64,000 nucleotides of DNA from an uncultured Altererythrobacter sp. (GCA_946886565.1 CAMPIX010000011.1:8789-72788), one strand, 5' to 3'; shown: positions 42,939 to 51,970, counted from the first letter of the stretch. The notes: a model not told the origin generated them from the letters alone. A program made the numbers and translations.

Positions 42939-44297
42939 CTACTCCACCGGCCGTTTCGGGTCGAGCAGGTCCCGGCCATCGTCCTGCGCGCGTTCGGCCT
43001 CGACCATTTTGGCCACTTCCTCCTGCGGCGCGATGTCGTGGGGGCGGTGGTCGGCCGGCGGCGGAGCGGCCTTTTCTCCGGCCGGTTCGGCGCTCCCGAC
43101 CGGCAGCGGCGGTGCGGGCGAATCGAACCGCAGGCGGTAGATCGGCTCGGGCAGGGCAAAGCCTTCCGCCTCCAGCTTCGCCTTGACCACCGCGATCGCG
43201 CGGCTGCGCGCCTGGAACCAGTCGGTCTCGCGCTGGTCGATCCAGCCGAGGAACCGCAGCACGATGTTCGAATCGCCGACTTCGATCACCCGCGCCTCGG
43301 GCGCCGGATCGCCCAACACGAACGGCAGCGCCGCCAGCCCCTCGCGCCCCACCCGCCGGCCCGCGTCCGGATCGTCCCCGGCGTCGATCCCCAGATCGAA
43401 CTCGAAGCGCCGCTGGGGATTGCGCGTGTAATTGAGGATCACCGCCTTGAAGACCGTGGCGTTGGGGATGCGCAGGTGGTTGCCGTCGAGCGTCATCAGC
43501 ACGGTCGCGCGGCTGGTCAGGCGGACCACGCGGCCTTCCATCTGATCGACCAGCACGTGATCGTTGGCCCTGAAGGGCTGGCGCAGGCTGAGCATGAGCG
43601 AGGCGACGTAGTTCTCGATCGTGTCGCGCATCGCGAAGCCGAGCGCGATGCCGACCACCCCCGCACCGCCGAGCACCGCACCCATCAGCGCCCCCGCGCC
43701 GAGCATGTCGAGCGCGACGACCAGGCCGATCACGATGAACACGAAGCGGATTGCGCTCGCAGCCAGTTCGGCGAGGAACACGTTGGGCAAGAGCCGCCGC
43801 CAGAGACCGTGCAGCCCGGCGAGCAGATAGCCGGCCGCCGCGATGAGAATCGCGAGCGCGAGCGCCAGCCCGATCAGCGGCAGCATCGCGACGAGCTTGC
43901 CGAACCGCTCCGTCACGCTGCCCAGCGCCGAAAGGTTGCGGTTCACCGAAACGTCGCGGGTGATGGCGTTCTCGACCGTGGCGACGCCCACGACGCGGCT
44001 GGCGATCCGTTCGGCGCGCTCGATATCGCCGGCGGTCGGGGCGGTGCCGGAGAGGATGACCACGCCTTCGCGCGCGACCACCTCGACTTCGGACAGGGCC
44101 GCGATCTCGCCGAAGATCGCCCGGATGCGGCCCGCGATTCGTGCGTCCACCGCGGCATCCTGCCGGTCGGCGATCGCAGGTTCGGCGGCCGCCGGCGTGG
44201 CGCTCGTCGCCGGCGCGGCGGGGACCATCGGGGCGGCAGCAAGGGGGGCCGCCAGCAGCAAGATCGGCAGCGCAAGGGCCCGGAACACGCCGCGCAT
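42939..44297 (-). CDS. BON-domain mechanosensitive channel (MscS family)
   Basis: 452 residues. A signal peptide (ALALPILLLAAPLAAAP) precedes a BON domain at about 45-115 (VEVVAREGVVILSGTAPTAG), which usually contacts phospholipid. Three transmembrane helices follow (about 135-160, 175-195, 205-230), then the MscS beta-domain (SLRQPFRANDHVLVDQMEGR, IPNATVFKAVILNYTRNP) and a charged tail. The pore helix is AVLGGAGVVGIALGFAMRD. This BON-MscS combination is known in proteobacteria. It starts five bases after the pmbA stop, so it is probably co-transcribed. Confidence 0.88.
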   Translation of the reverse strand: MRGVFRALALPILLLAAPLAAAPMVPAAPATSATPAAAEPAIADRQDAAVDARIAGRIRAIFGEIAALSEVEVVAREGVVILSGTAPTAGDIERAERIASRVVGVATVENAITRDVSVNRNLSALGSVTERFGKLVAMLPLIGLALALAILIAAAGYLLAGLHGLWRRLLPNVFLAELAASAIRFVFIVIGLVVALDMLGAGALMGAVLGGAGVVGIALGFAMRDTIENYVASLMLSLRQPFRANDHVLVDQMEGRVVRLTSRATVLMTLDGNHLRIPNATVFKAVILNYTRNPQRRFEFDLGIDAGDDPDAGRRVGREGLAALPFVLGDPAPEARVIEVGDSNIVLRFLGWIDQRETDWFQARSRAIAVVKAKLEAEGFALPEPIYRLRFDSPAPPLPVGSAEPAGEKAAPPPADHRPHDIAPQEEVAKMVEAERAQDDGRDLLDPKRPVE

Positions 44298-44302
44298 CCG
44301 GC

Positions 44303-45646
44303 TCAGCTCCCCGCCACCGTCATGCCATCGACGCGCAGGGTCGGCACGTTGATCGAGCGGTGCATCTCGAGGTCGTCTGCCGCGCACAGCGTCGCGAACA
44401 TCGCGAGCAGATTGCCCGCGATCGTGAACTCGGCGATCGGCCCGGCCAATTCGCCGTTCACAATGCGAAAGCCCGTGGCGCCGCGGCTATAGTCGCCGGT
44501 GACGGGGTTGACGCCCTGCCCGGCCATCTCGGTCACCAGCACGCCCTCGGCCACGTCCGCGATCAGCCCGGCACGCGAGACCGCACCCGCCGGGATGTGG
44601 AGGTTGCTCGCCGAAACGCCGGGCGAACCCGCGCCGCGCGAAGCGTGGCCGGTGGGCGCGAGCCCGAGCTTGCTGGCGCTCGCGACGTCGAGCAGCCAGC
44701 CGCCGAGCACGCCGCGGTCGACCAGCTTGCGCGGCGTGCAGGCCAGCCCCTCGCCGTCGAACGGGCGCGAGCGCAGCGCGCGCGGGCGGTGCGGGTCTTC
44801 GATCAGGTCGATATCTTCGGGAAACAGTCGCTCGCCCTCGCGGCCGAGCAGGAAGCTCGACCGGCTCGCGATCGCCGGACCCGCCATCGCGCCGACGAGG
44901 TAGCCCGCGAGCGAGGCGCCGACCCGCGGATCGAACAGCACCGGCATGCGCCCGCCTTTGGGTATCTCGGGGTTCAGCTTGGCGACGGTGCGCTCGCCCG
45001 CGAGCCGCCCGATTGCCTCGGGTGCGGGCAGATCGGCGAAGTGGCGCGCGCTGCGCTGGGCGTAGTCGCGCTGCATCGCCGACCCCGCGCCGCCGATCAC
45101 CACCGCGCTCAGCGTATGGTGCGTCGCGCCGTAAGCCCGCGCGAATCCGTGACTGGTCGCCAGCGCGAAGAGCGAGCGCCCGAACGCGGCGCCTGCACCC
45201 TCGCTGTTGGTCACGCCCGCGACCGCGCGCGCGGCATCCTCCGCCTCCTCGGCGCGGCGGCGCAACACCTCAGGGGCGGGCTCGCCGCTGTCTTCGAGAT
45301 CGAGCTCGGGCGCGCTGCCGCGGTCGAGCAGCTCCTCGGGCGCGAGGCCGGCGTGGGGATCCTCGGGCGCGACGCGCGCCATCGCGACCGCGCGTTCGGC
45401 GAGGTCGTCGAGCGCGGCGGGCGCGAAGTCGCTCGTCTCGATCGAGGCCGAGCGCTTGCCGACGAACACCCGCAGCGAGATGTCCTCACCTTCGGAGCGC
45501 TCGACTTCCTCGAGCTTGCCCAGCCGCACCGAGACGCCTTCGGAAGATTGCGCGCGCGCCGCGGCGTCGGCCGCGTCGGCGCCGTGGCGGCGGGCGGCCT
45601 CGATCAGTTGCGCGCAGCGATCGAGCGCGGTCGCGCCGTCGATCAT
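44303..45646 (-). CDS. pmbA: TldD/PmbA family metalloprotease (TldE subunit)
   Basis: 447 residues. The PmbA/TldE partner, together with TldD, forms a metalloprotease that degrades unfolded or modified peptides. Family motifs are VGKRSASIETSDFAPAALDD, GGRMPVLFDPRVGASLAGYLVGA (quoted as PVLFDPRVGASLAGYLVGA) and the C-terminal INPVTGDYSRGATGF-type VNPVTGDYSRGATGFRI. The HExxxH motif typical of TldD is absent, so this is the TldE-like subunit. tldD is not in the window. It ends five bases before the BON-MscS start. Confidence 0.93.
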   Translation of the reverse strand: MIDGATALDRCAQLIEAARRHGADAADAAARAQSSEGVSVRLGKLEEVERSEGEDISLRVFVGKRSASIETSDFAPAALDDLAERAVAMARVAPEDPHAGLAPEELLDRGSAPELDLEDSGEPAPEVLRRRAEEAEDAARAVAGVTNSEGAGAAFGRSLFALATSHGFARAYGATHHTLSAVVIGGAGSAMQRDYAQRSARHFADLPAPEAIGRLAGERTVAKLNPEIPKGGRMPVLFDPRVGASLAGYLVGAMAGPAIASRSSFLLGREGERLFPEDIDLIEDPHRPRALRSRPFDGEGLACTPRKLVDRGVLGGWLLDVASASKLGLAPTGHASRGAGSPGVSASNLHIPAGAVSRAGLIADVAEGVLVTEMAGQGVNPVTGDYSRGATGFRIVNGELAGPIAEFTIAGNLLAMFATLCAADDLEMHRSINVPTLRVDGMTVAGS

Positions 45647-45714
45647 CGGATGGTTCCGGGGACTGTCATGCGCTCCCAGCTAGGAGGCGCCGCCTCGCGC
45701 GGCAAGGCGAGGAT

Positions 45715-46104
45715 TCAGGCGATCACGGCGATCGACATGAACAACGCCGTCAGCCCCAGGGGGAGCAATATGGCGAGCGCCCAGAGCAGGATCTGATCGC
45801 GGCGAAAGGCGCTCCTGAGCGCGGGGTCGCTCGCCTCTTCGTCCGAAAGATCGCGCCAGCTCTTCTCGAACCGGCGGCAGGCTGGAATGATCGCCGCCAC
45901 GAGGACGACGAGCGCCAGGTAGGGAAGGATCGAAGAGCCGATCTCCTTCATCGCGTGTACGGTGACGAAAATCTGCAGGGCGGTGTATACGAGCAGCGCG
46001 TAGGCGACATTGTCGCTCATCGCCTTGCGCCAATCGCGCGTCCGCGGCTTCGCGGCATAGTGCGGAGTCGTGTCGTCGTCCGTACGGTGAAGCGCCTTGG
46101 CCAT
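45715..46104 (-). CDS. small three-helix membrane protein, unknown function
   Basis: 129 residues from ATG 46104 (GGGGAG seven bases upstream). A short basic N-terminus (MAKALHRTDDDTTPHYAAK) precedes three hydrophobic helices (about 35-55, 60-80 and 103-127). There are no recognised motifs. The frame is open further upstream to 46215 but without a ribosome-binding site. It lies 68 bases upstream of pmbA on the same strand, so may be in the same operon. Confidence 0.72.
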   Translation of the reverse strand: MAKALHRTDDDTTPHYAAKPRTRDWRKAMSDNVAYALLVYTALQIFVTVHAMKEIGSSILPYLALVVLVAAIIPACRRFEKSWRDLSDEEASDPALRSAFRRDQILLWALAILLPLGLTALFMSIAVIA

Positions 46105-46268
46105 GCGCTTTCTCCCCAATGTCCTCTTCCGAATCGGAGTATTCCAGAGCGCGCGCCCGCAATCAAGCGCGATCGCATATCCGTCCCGCCGCAGGTCATG
46201 CACGAATCCTGCCAAATCGCCGCCACGGGGGTTTCCTGCCGCCGCAGCGATGCTACATGGCCGGGAGC

Positions 46269-47066
46269 ATGGACACCGCCGAACCCATTTCCGAAGCGCT
46301 CCCCACCGACCTCCCCTCGGTCGATGCCAGCGCCCCGCTGCCCAACGGCGGGCTCGAAGTGATCTCGATCGCCAAAAGCTACGACAAGCGCGCGGTACTG
46401 ACCGACATCTCGCTCAGCGTCGGCAAGGGCGAAGTGCTGGGGCTGCTCGGCCCCAACGGTGCGGGCAAGACGACCTGCTTCTATTCGATCATGGGGCTGG
46501 TGAAACCCGACGCAGGCCGCATCCTGATGGATGGCGAGGATGTCACCAACCTGCCGATGTACCGGCGCGCGATCCTCGGCCTCGGCTACCTGCCGCAGGA
46601 AACGAGCATCTTCCGCGGCATGACGGTGGAGCAGAACATAAACTGCGTGCTCGAGATGGTCGAGCCCGATGCCGAGACCCGCGCGCGCGAACTCGAACGG
46701 CTGCTCGAGGAATTCGGCCTCACGCGGCTGCGCGAGAGCGCGGCGATGGCGCTGTCGGGCGGCGAACGGCGGCGCTGCGAGATCGCCCGCGCGCTCGCGG
46801 CCAAGCCCTCGATCATGCTGCTCGACGAACCCTTCGCGGGGATCGATCCGCTCTCGATCAGCGACATCCGCGACCTGGTGATCGACCTCAAGCAACGCGG
46901 CATCGGCGTTCTCATCACCGACCACAACGTGCGCGAGACGCTCGACATCGTCGACCGCGCCTGCATCATCTACGGCGGCCAGGTGCTCTTCGCCGGCACG
47001 CCGGAGGACCTCGTCGCCGACGAAAACGTGCGCCGGCTCTATCTGGGCGAAAGCTTCTCGCTGTGA
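46269..47066 (+). CDS. lptB: LPS export ABC transporter ATP-binding protein
   Basis: 265 residues. The ABC ATPase that energises Lpt lipopolysaccharide export. Walker A is GLLGPNGAGKTTCFYS, the signature is ALSGGERRRCEIARALA and Walker B is PSIMLLDEPFAGIDPLS, with the His switch DHNVRETL. The adjacent downstream rpoN is the standard alphaproteobacterial neighbour. A ~35-residue extension precedes the ABC fold. The start is uncertain: ATG 46257 (four residues longer) is equally possible and neither has a well-spaced ribosome-binding site. Confidence 0.93.
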   Translation: MDTAEPISEALPTDLPSVDASAPLPNGGLEVISIAKSYDKRAVLTDISLSVGKGEVLGLLGPNGAGKTTCFYSIMGLVKPDAGRILMDGEDVTNLPMYRRAILGLGYLPQETSIFRGMTVEQNINCVLEMVEPDAETRARELERLLEEFGLTRLRESAAMALSGGERRRCEIARALAAKPSIMLLDEPFAGIDPLSISDIRDLVIDLKQRGIGVLITDHNVRETLDIVDRACIIYGGQVLFAGTPEDLVADENVRRLYLGESFSL

Positions 47067-47095
47067 CCGTCCGCCGCCATTCCGTAGCGTAATCC

Positions 47096-48553
47096 ATGGC
47101 GCTTACGCCGCGCCTCGACCTCCGGCAATCCCAGTCGCTGGTGATGACGCCGCAGCTCCAGCAGGCGATCAAGCTGCTGGCGCTGTCCAACCTCGAGATC
47201 GAGACTTTCATCGGCGAGGCGCTCGAAGCCAATCCGCTGCTCGAGGCGGGCGAGGTCCGCAGGGAGGACAGCGAGGCGGTCGAGCCCCCCCGTGACGAAC
47301 CCGGCGCGGACAGCGGCGCCGGCGACGACAGCGCGCTCGACATCGATCCCGCCGCGCTCGACCGCGACCGCGACACCGGCGATGGCGCTCTCGGGGGCGA
47401 ATGGGGCGCGGCGCATTCGGGCGGCCTGCCGGACGACCTGCCCGGCATCGACGAGCGCGGCGGCGACGGCCCGACGCTCGCCGAATATCTCGAGGATCAG
47501 GTCGGCGCCGCGGCGGGCGATGCGCGCGAGGCCTTCATCGCCCGGCACCTGATCGGCCTGCTCGACGAGGCCGGCTATCTCGCCACCGACTTGCGCGAGG
47601 TCGCCGCCGATCTCGGCGTGCCGCTGGCCGAGGCCGAACGCGCGCTCGACGTGGTGCAGTCGCTCGACCCCACCGGCGTCGGCGCGCGCACGCTGGGCGA
47701 GTGCCTCGCGCTCCAGGCGCGCGAGGCCGACCGCTACGATCCCTGCATGGCGCGGCTGATCGACAACCTCGATCTCGTCGCGCGCGGCGAGTTCGCGCGA
47801 TTGAAGCGCATGTGCGAGGTCGACGACGAGGATTTCGCCGAAATGCTCGCCGAGCTGCGCGGCTACGACCCCAAGCCCGGCTGCCGCTTTGGCGGCGGCG
47901 AGGAAAGCCCGGTCGTGCCCGACATCCTCGTCAGCCGAAGCAAGGACGGCGGCTGGGACATCGCGCTCAACGAGGAGACGCTGCCCCGCCTCGTGGTCAA
48001 CCGCGCCTACTATCTCGAGCTGCGGCAGGGCTGCGCGGGCAAGGCGGCGCAGAGCTGGCTCGGCGAGAAGCTGGCCGACGCCAACTGGCTGATCCGCGCG
48101 CTCGACCAGCGGCAGAAGACGATCCTCAAGACTGCCGCGCAGATCGTGAAGAAGCAGGACGGCTTCTTCCGCCGCGGGGTCTCCGAGCTGCGCCCGCTGA
48201 CCTTGCGCGAAGTGGCCGAGGAAATCGAGATGCACGAGAGCACGGTCAGCCGGGTGACCAGCAACAAGTACCTGCATTGCGACCGCGGCACCTTCGAATT
48301 GAAGTACTTCTTCACCAGCGGGGTCGGCAGCGCCGACGGCGAAGGCGCGAGTTCGCAGGCAGTCAAGGCGCGGATCAAGGCGCTGATCGACGCCGAGGAT
48401 GCGAAGAAGATCCTCTCCGACGACACGCTGGTCGACCTGCTCAAGGCCGAAGGCTTCGACCTCGCCCGGCGCACGGTCGCGAAATACCGCGAGGCGATGG
48501 GGATCGGCAGCTCGGTGCAACGGCGCCGGCAGAAGAAGCTCATGGCGCTTTAG
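47096..48553 (+). CDS. rpoN: RNA polymerase sigma-54 factor
   Basis: 485 residues. Region I is Gln/Leu-rich (LRQSQSLVMTPQLQQAIKLL), an acidic region II follows (about 55-115), then the core-binding domain, the HTH (LTLREVAEEIEMHESTVSRV) and the RpoN box ARRTVAKYREAMGI near the C-terminus. It directs -24/-12 promoters with enhancer-binding activators. It starts 29 bases after lptB. The hairpin CGCGCGCCC-ATCC-GGGCGCGCG lies six bases after the stop (48559-48580). Confidence 0.96.
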   Translation: MALTPRLDLRQSQSLVMTPQLQQAIKLLALSNLEIETFIGEALEANPLLEAGEVRREDSEAVEPPRDEPGADSGAGDDSALDIDPAALDRDRDTGDGALGGEWGAAHSGGLPDDLPGIDERGGDGPTLAEYLEDQVGAAAGDAREAFIARHLIGLLDEAGYLATDLREVAADLGVPLAEAERALDVVQSLDPTGVGARTLGECLALQAREADRYDPCMARLIDNLDLVARGEFARLKRMCEVDDEDFAEMLAELRGYDPKPGCRFGGGEESPVVPDILVSRSKDGGWDIALNEETLPRLVVNRAYYLELRQGCAGKAAQSWLGEKLADANWLIRALDQRQKTILKTAAQIVKKQDGFFRRGVSELRPLTLREVAEEIEMHESTVSRVTSNKYLHCDRGTFELKYFFTSGVGSADGEGASSQAVKARIKALIDAEDAKKILSDDTLVDLLKAEGFDLARRTVAKYREAMGIGSSVQRRRQKKLMAL

Positions 48554-48800
48554 TTTTGCGCGCGCCCATCCGGGCGCGCGTCCTCGGCGCTGTCCCCCTC
48601 CGCTACGCTACGGGGCGCCTGCGGGCGGCCGGTCGGCCTTGCGGTCCGCTGGTCGCGGACCGGAATTTCGCCAGACGGCTATGGCCGGGAGAGGTCCGGG
48701 CTGCGATCAGCAGCCCGCAAGCGCGACCGCGCGCAGCGACCGAAGGGAGCGAGGATAGCCAAGGCCGCGGATGCGGCCGCCGGCGCTTGAGGCGCAAAAA
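48554..48800. repeat. GC-rich hairpin-bearing intergenic block between rpoN and ctrA
   Basis: This contains the rpoN hairpin (48559-48580), CGGTCCGC-TGGTC-GCGGACCG (48642-48662) and a tract with GCGCAGCGACCGAAGGGAGC and GGCCGCGGATGCGGCCGCC that looks like dispersed repeat DNA. No convincing reading frame was seen. The rest of the gap (48801-48941) is the ctrA promoter region. Confidence 0.4.
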
Positions 48801-48821
48801 AAACTCCGCGCGAAAGACAGA

Positions 48822-48876
48822 GACTCCAACCCTTTACGCGTTATTAACCTTTTCCGTTCAGAGGATGTGTGGTTAA
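48822..48876 (+). promoter_or_regulatory. ctrA regulatory region: CcrM site and CtrA half-sites
   Basis: GACTC (48822-48826) is a GANTC site for the cell-cycle methylase CcrM. TTAACC (48844-48849) and GGTTAA (48871-48876) are opposed half-sites matching the CtrA-binding TTAA core. In Caulobacter ctrA is regulated by CcrM methylation and by CtrA itself, and the order here is consistent with that. Confidence 0.5.
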
Positions 48877-48941
48877 TGACGGGCTACATCCTGCGTGGGG
48901 CACTGCCGCGCCGGGCTGATAGGGGCAAAGGGGGGACACCC

Positions 48942-49637
48942 ATGCGCGTACTGTTGATCGAGGACGAGCCGACCACGGCGAAGGCCATCGAGCTGATGCT
49001 GACCACAGAAGGGTTCAACGTCTACTCGACCGACCTCGGCGAGGAGGGTCTGGATCTCGGCAAGCTGTATGATTACGACATCATCCTGCTCGACCTGAAC
49101 CTGCCCGACATGCATGGCTACGACGTGCTCAAGAAGCTGCGCGTGGCCAAGGTGCAGACCCCGGTGCTGATCCTCTCGGGCATCTCCGAGATGGATTCGA
49201 AAATCCGCAGCTTCGGCTTCGGCGCCGACGATTATGTGACCAAGCCGTTCCACCGCGAGGAGCTGGTCGCGCGCATCCATGCGGTCGTGCGCCGCTCCAA
49301 GGGCCACAGCCAGTCGGTCATCCGTACCGGCAAGCTCGCGGTCAACCTCGACGCCAAGACGGTCGAGGTCGACGGTGCCCGCGTGCACCTGACCGGCAAG
49401 GAATACGCGATGCTCGAGCTGCTCAGCTTGCGCAAGGGCACCACGCTGACCAAGGAAATGTTCCTCAACCATCTCTACGGCGGGATGGACGAGCCCGAGC
49501 TGAAGATCATTGACGTCTTCATCTGCAAGCTGCGCAAGAAATTGAGCCACGCCTGCGGCGGCGACAACTACATCGAGACCGTCTGGGGCCGCGGCTACGT
49601 GCTGCGCGATCCCGAAAGCCAGGCCGAAGCGGCGTAA
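48942..49637 (+). CDS. ctrA: cell-cycle response regulator CtrA
   Basis: 231 residues from ATG 48942 with GGGGGA upstream. Receiver domain [20 protein letters not shown] with phospho-acceptor Asp51 in [13 protein letters not shown], followed by an OmpR-type winged-helix DNA-binding domain ([15 protein letters not shown], then [20 protein letters not shown]). The sequence is close to Caulobacter CtrA, including [19 protein letters not shown]. It controls cell division and replication or motility in alphaproteobacteria. It ends AA rather than Caulobacter's exact degradation tail; QAEAA still ends in two alanines as ClpXP substrates do. Confidence 0.96.
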   Translation: MRVLLIEDEPTTAKAIELMLTTEGFNVYSTDLGEEGLDLGKLYDYDIILLDLNLPDMHGYDVLKKLRVAKVQTPVLILSGISEMDSKIRSFGFGADDYVTKPFHREELVARIHAVVRRSKGHSQSVIRTGKLAVNLDAKTVEVDGARVHLTGKEYAMLELLSLRKGTTLTKEMFLNHLYGGMDEPELKIIDVFICKLRKKLSHACGGDNYIETVWGRGYVLRDPESQAEAA

Positions 49638-49645
49638 TTCGCTTC

Positions 49646-49667
49646 CGCACGCGCGGATGCGCGTGCG
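49646..49667. repeat. hairpin after ctrA
   Basis: CGCACGCGC-GGAT-GCGCGTGCG, a perfect 9-bp stem ten bases after the ctrA stop. It is followed by AAAAA rather than T, so it would be a factor-dependent terminator or mRNA 3' stabiliser rather than a classic terminator. Confidence 0.4.
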
Positions 49668-49763
49668 AAAAACTATCGACACGCGTAGCGTTTTACCGCT
49701 CGCCCGCCCGCCCGGTTCGCCCTAATTGCGCGGTGAGAACCTCGGCATGAAGGGCGCCTCGCG

Positions 49764-50528
49764 ATGGACCTGTTCGGGATCGATCTTTCGGCGCTGCTGC
49801 CCTTCATCGCGATCGGCTTCGCCGCGCAGCTCGTCGACGGTGCGCTCGGCATGGCCTTCGGAGTCATCACCAACACCCTGCTCGTCGGCGTGCTCGGGCT
49901 GCCGCCCGCGCAGGCGTCGCAGCGGGTGCATGTGGTCGAATGCTTCACCACCGCGACCGCCGGGATCAGCCACTTGCTCCACGGCAATATCGACGGCAAC
50001 CTGTTCGTGCGGCTGCTGGTGCCCGGCGTGATCGGGGGGGTGGCCGGGGCCTATCTGCTGACCTCGCTCGACGCGGGGGTGATCAAGCCTTTCGTGCTCG
50101 CCTATCTCGCCGGAATGGGCGTGTACCTGCTCGCGCGGGGGCTGCTCTATCCGCCCAGGATCCGCGAGGCGAAGCGCGTTGCGCCGCTCGGGCTGATCGG
50201 CGGCTTCCTCGACGCGGCGGGTGGCGGCGGCTGGGGGCCGGTGGTGACCTCGAACCTGCTCGTCCAGGGCGCCGAGCCGCGTAAGGTGGTGGGCACGGTC
50301 AGCGCGGTCGAGTTCTTCCTCACGTTGACGATCTCGGCGACCTTCATCTTCCAGCTCGGTATCGCCGACCTCGCCGGCGCGACGCTCGGCCTGCTTATCG
50401 GCGGCATCGCCGCGGCCCCCTTCGGCGCCTTCGCCGCCAAGCATTTCAGCCCCAAGCTGATGCTGATCCTGGTCGGCGCGGCGCTGAGCGTGACGAGCGC
50501 CTACGGGATTTACACGGCGTTGGCGTAA
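49764..50528 (+). CDS. TauE/SafE family (TSUP) permease
   Basis: 254 residues with seven to eight transmembrane helices. Family features are FGIDLSALLPFIAIGFAAQ with LVDGALGMAFGVITNTLLVG, and FLDAAGGGGWGPVVTSNLLV in the second half, as in sulfite/sulfonate exporters. The start MDLFGID is the first in the conserved frame. The substrate is unknown. It is followed by a repeat element (50534-50725) and then trmB. Confidence 0.88.
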   Translation: MDLFGIDLSALLPFIAIGFAAQLVDGALGMAFGVITNTLLVGVLGLPPAQASQRVHVVECFTTATAGISHLLHGNIDGNLFVRLLVPGVIGGVAGAYLLTSLDAGVIKPFVLAYLAGMGVYLLARGLLYPPRIREAKRVAPLGLIGGFLDAAGGGGWGPVVTSNLLVQGAEPRKVVGTVSAVEFFLTLTISATFIFQLGIADLAGATLGLLIGGIAAAPFGAFAAKHFSPKLMLILVGAALSVTSAYGIYTALA

Positions 50529-50533
50529 AATGC

Positions 50534-50725
50534 TGGTTCGCGCAGAGGCGCAGAGGGTGCAGAGAGAAGGCACCGCGCAGTTCGGCCGCCCGTCGCCTCC
50601 GCGAAGCGGAAACCCATATTCGAACGGTAGAAGCTCGGGCTCCGCTTTCGCGGGGATGATGATGGTTGGGTTTGAGTGCATCCCCTCTGCGAACTCTGCT
50701 CCCTCTGCGGGCTCTGCGCGAACCA
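50534..50725. mobile_element. MITE-like repeat with imperfect terminal inverted repeats
   Basis: The ends (50534-50566 and the reverse complement of 50691-50725) share TGGTTCGCGCAGAG, a 2-3 base difference, CGCAGAGGG, one difference and GCAGAG. The core contains GCTCCGCTTTCGCGGGGATGAT, shorter form CTCCGCTTTCGCGGGGATGA, a second recognised repeat pattern. There is no reading frame. The GCAGAGGCGCAGAGG style ends resemble those at 63647-63795. Confidence 0.5.
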
Positions 50726-50793
50726 AAAAACACCGCCTCTCCGTGCGAACCCGCCCCTTCCACTCGCCCGGCAGCGCGTCTATCGGCCCCGCC

Positions 50794-51495
50794 ATGACTG
50801 CGCATAAAGAAGGCGACCCCACCACGCTCAACCGGCTCTATGGCCGCAGCCAGGGCAAGCCGCTGCGCGCGGGGCAACAGGCGTTGGTCGACAAGCTCCT
50901 GCCGCAGATCGCGGTGCCCGCCGAGGGGCCGGTGACTCCCGAGCGATTGTTCGGCCAGGATCGTCCGCTGCATTTCGAGATCGGCTTCGGCGGCGGCGAG
51001 CATCTCGCCTATCGCGCCGATCTGCTGCCCGATCACGGCTTCATCGGCGCCGAGCCGTTCGTCAACGGCGTGGCGCAAGCGCTGGTGCACGTGCGCGACG
51101 GCGGCCTCGCCAACGTCCGTCTGCACCACGGCGACGCGCTCGAAGTGCTCCAGCGCATCCCCGACGGGTCGCTGTCCATGCTCTACCTGCTCCACCCGGA
51201 CCCCTGGCCCAAGGCGCGCCACGCCAAACGGCGGATGATGAACGACGGCCCGGTCGAACTGTTCGCCGCGAAGCTCAAGCCAGGCGGCGAGTTTCGCTTC
51301 GGCACCGATCATCCGGTCTACCTGCGCCACGCGCTCTCGGTGATGCGACGCCACACCGACACCTTCGATTGGCAAGCCGACGGCCGCGCAAGCTGGGAAA
51401 ATCGCCCCGGCGGCTGGTGTGAAACCCGCTACGAAAACAAGGCGCGCACCGTATACGGCCATGAAGTCTGGTATTTTCGTTACCGACGGCGGTAA
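50794..51495 (+). CDS. trmB: tRNA (guanine-N7-)-methyltransferase
   Basis: 233 residues. It methylates G46 of tRNA using SAM. LHFEIGFGGGEHLAYRAD is the SAM-binding motif, GFIGAEPF marks the second, and MLYLLHPDPWPKARHAKRRM contains the catalytic Asp and the DPWPK hallmark. The start MTAHKEG is chosen over the open upstream frame, which is repeat DNA. The C-terminus is YGHEVWYFRYRRR. A -10-like TCTATC lies 10 bases before ATG, so the mRNA may be nearly leaderless. Confidence 0.95.
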   Translation: MTAHKEGDPTTLNRLYGRSQGKPLRAGQQALVDKLLPQIAVPAEGPVTPERLFGQDRPLHFEIGFGGGEHLAYRADLLPDHGFIGAEPFVNGVAQALVHVRDGGLANVRLHHGDALEVLQRIPDGSLSMLYLLHPDPWPKARHAKRRMMNDGPVELFAAKLKPGGEFRFGTDHPVYLRHALSVMRRHTDTFDWQADGRASWENRPGGWCETRYENKARTVYGHEVWYFRYRRR

Positions 51496-51640
51496 TAATC
51501 GGCCCGAGAGCCATCATACATTTGTGAATCCATGGGATTTTGTCGCAATTCCATGTCGTTCCGGCGCTGTCCGCGAAACGCGAGGCAGTTGCGGACGGTT
51601 CTTTTTCATGCCTCCCCCGGGGCAGAAAGAAGAGGATGTC

Positions 51641-51793
51641 ATGAACCAGAACCAAGGCGACCGGAACCAGCAGCGTCAGCCCGATCAGGGCAAGCAAGCT
51701 GGCAATCAGCAACGCGAGCAACAGCAACAGCAAGGCGGCTCGCGGCAGCCCGGCGAAAAGGGCGATAGCGACCGGAAGCGTCAGCAGGACTGA
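51641..51793 (+). CDS. 50-residue Gln-rich hydrophilic protein
   Basis: 50 residues, starting MNQNQGDRNQQRQPDQ and dominated by Gln (about 15), Gly, Arg, Asp and Asn, with no hydrophobic residue cluster. It is predicted disordered. AAGAGGA lies five bases before ATG, and a 9-bp-stem terminator follows, so it is a real, monocistronic gene. Hydrophilic disordered proteins of this kind are often stress-protective, but no function can be assigned. Confidence 0.65.
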   Translation: MNQNQGDRNQQRQPDQGKQAGNQQREQQQQQGGSRQPGEKGDSDRKRQQD

Positions 51794-51815
51794 CATTTTC
51801 GGATTCGACACAAGG

Positions 51816-51845
51816 CGGCCGTCCCTCGGGGCGGCCGTTCTTGCG
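51816..51845 (+). terminator. terminator of the Gln-rich small gene
   Basis: CGGCCGTCC (51816-51824) pairs with GGGCGGCCG (51829-51837), one T-G wobble, loop CTCG, followed by TTCTTG. Confidence 0.65.
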
Positions 51846-51970
51846 AGCGCGGCCGGCGCTTCGAGTGCGATCCGCCCGTTGACGCCCGAGCCGCGCAGCT
51901 TTCATCTTTGCGCCCTTCTTCGGCGCTGCCCGGACAAATCGCTCGGGATTCATCGACTAACGCGCGACGG

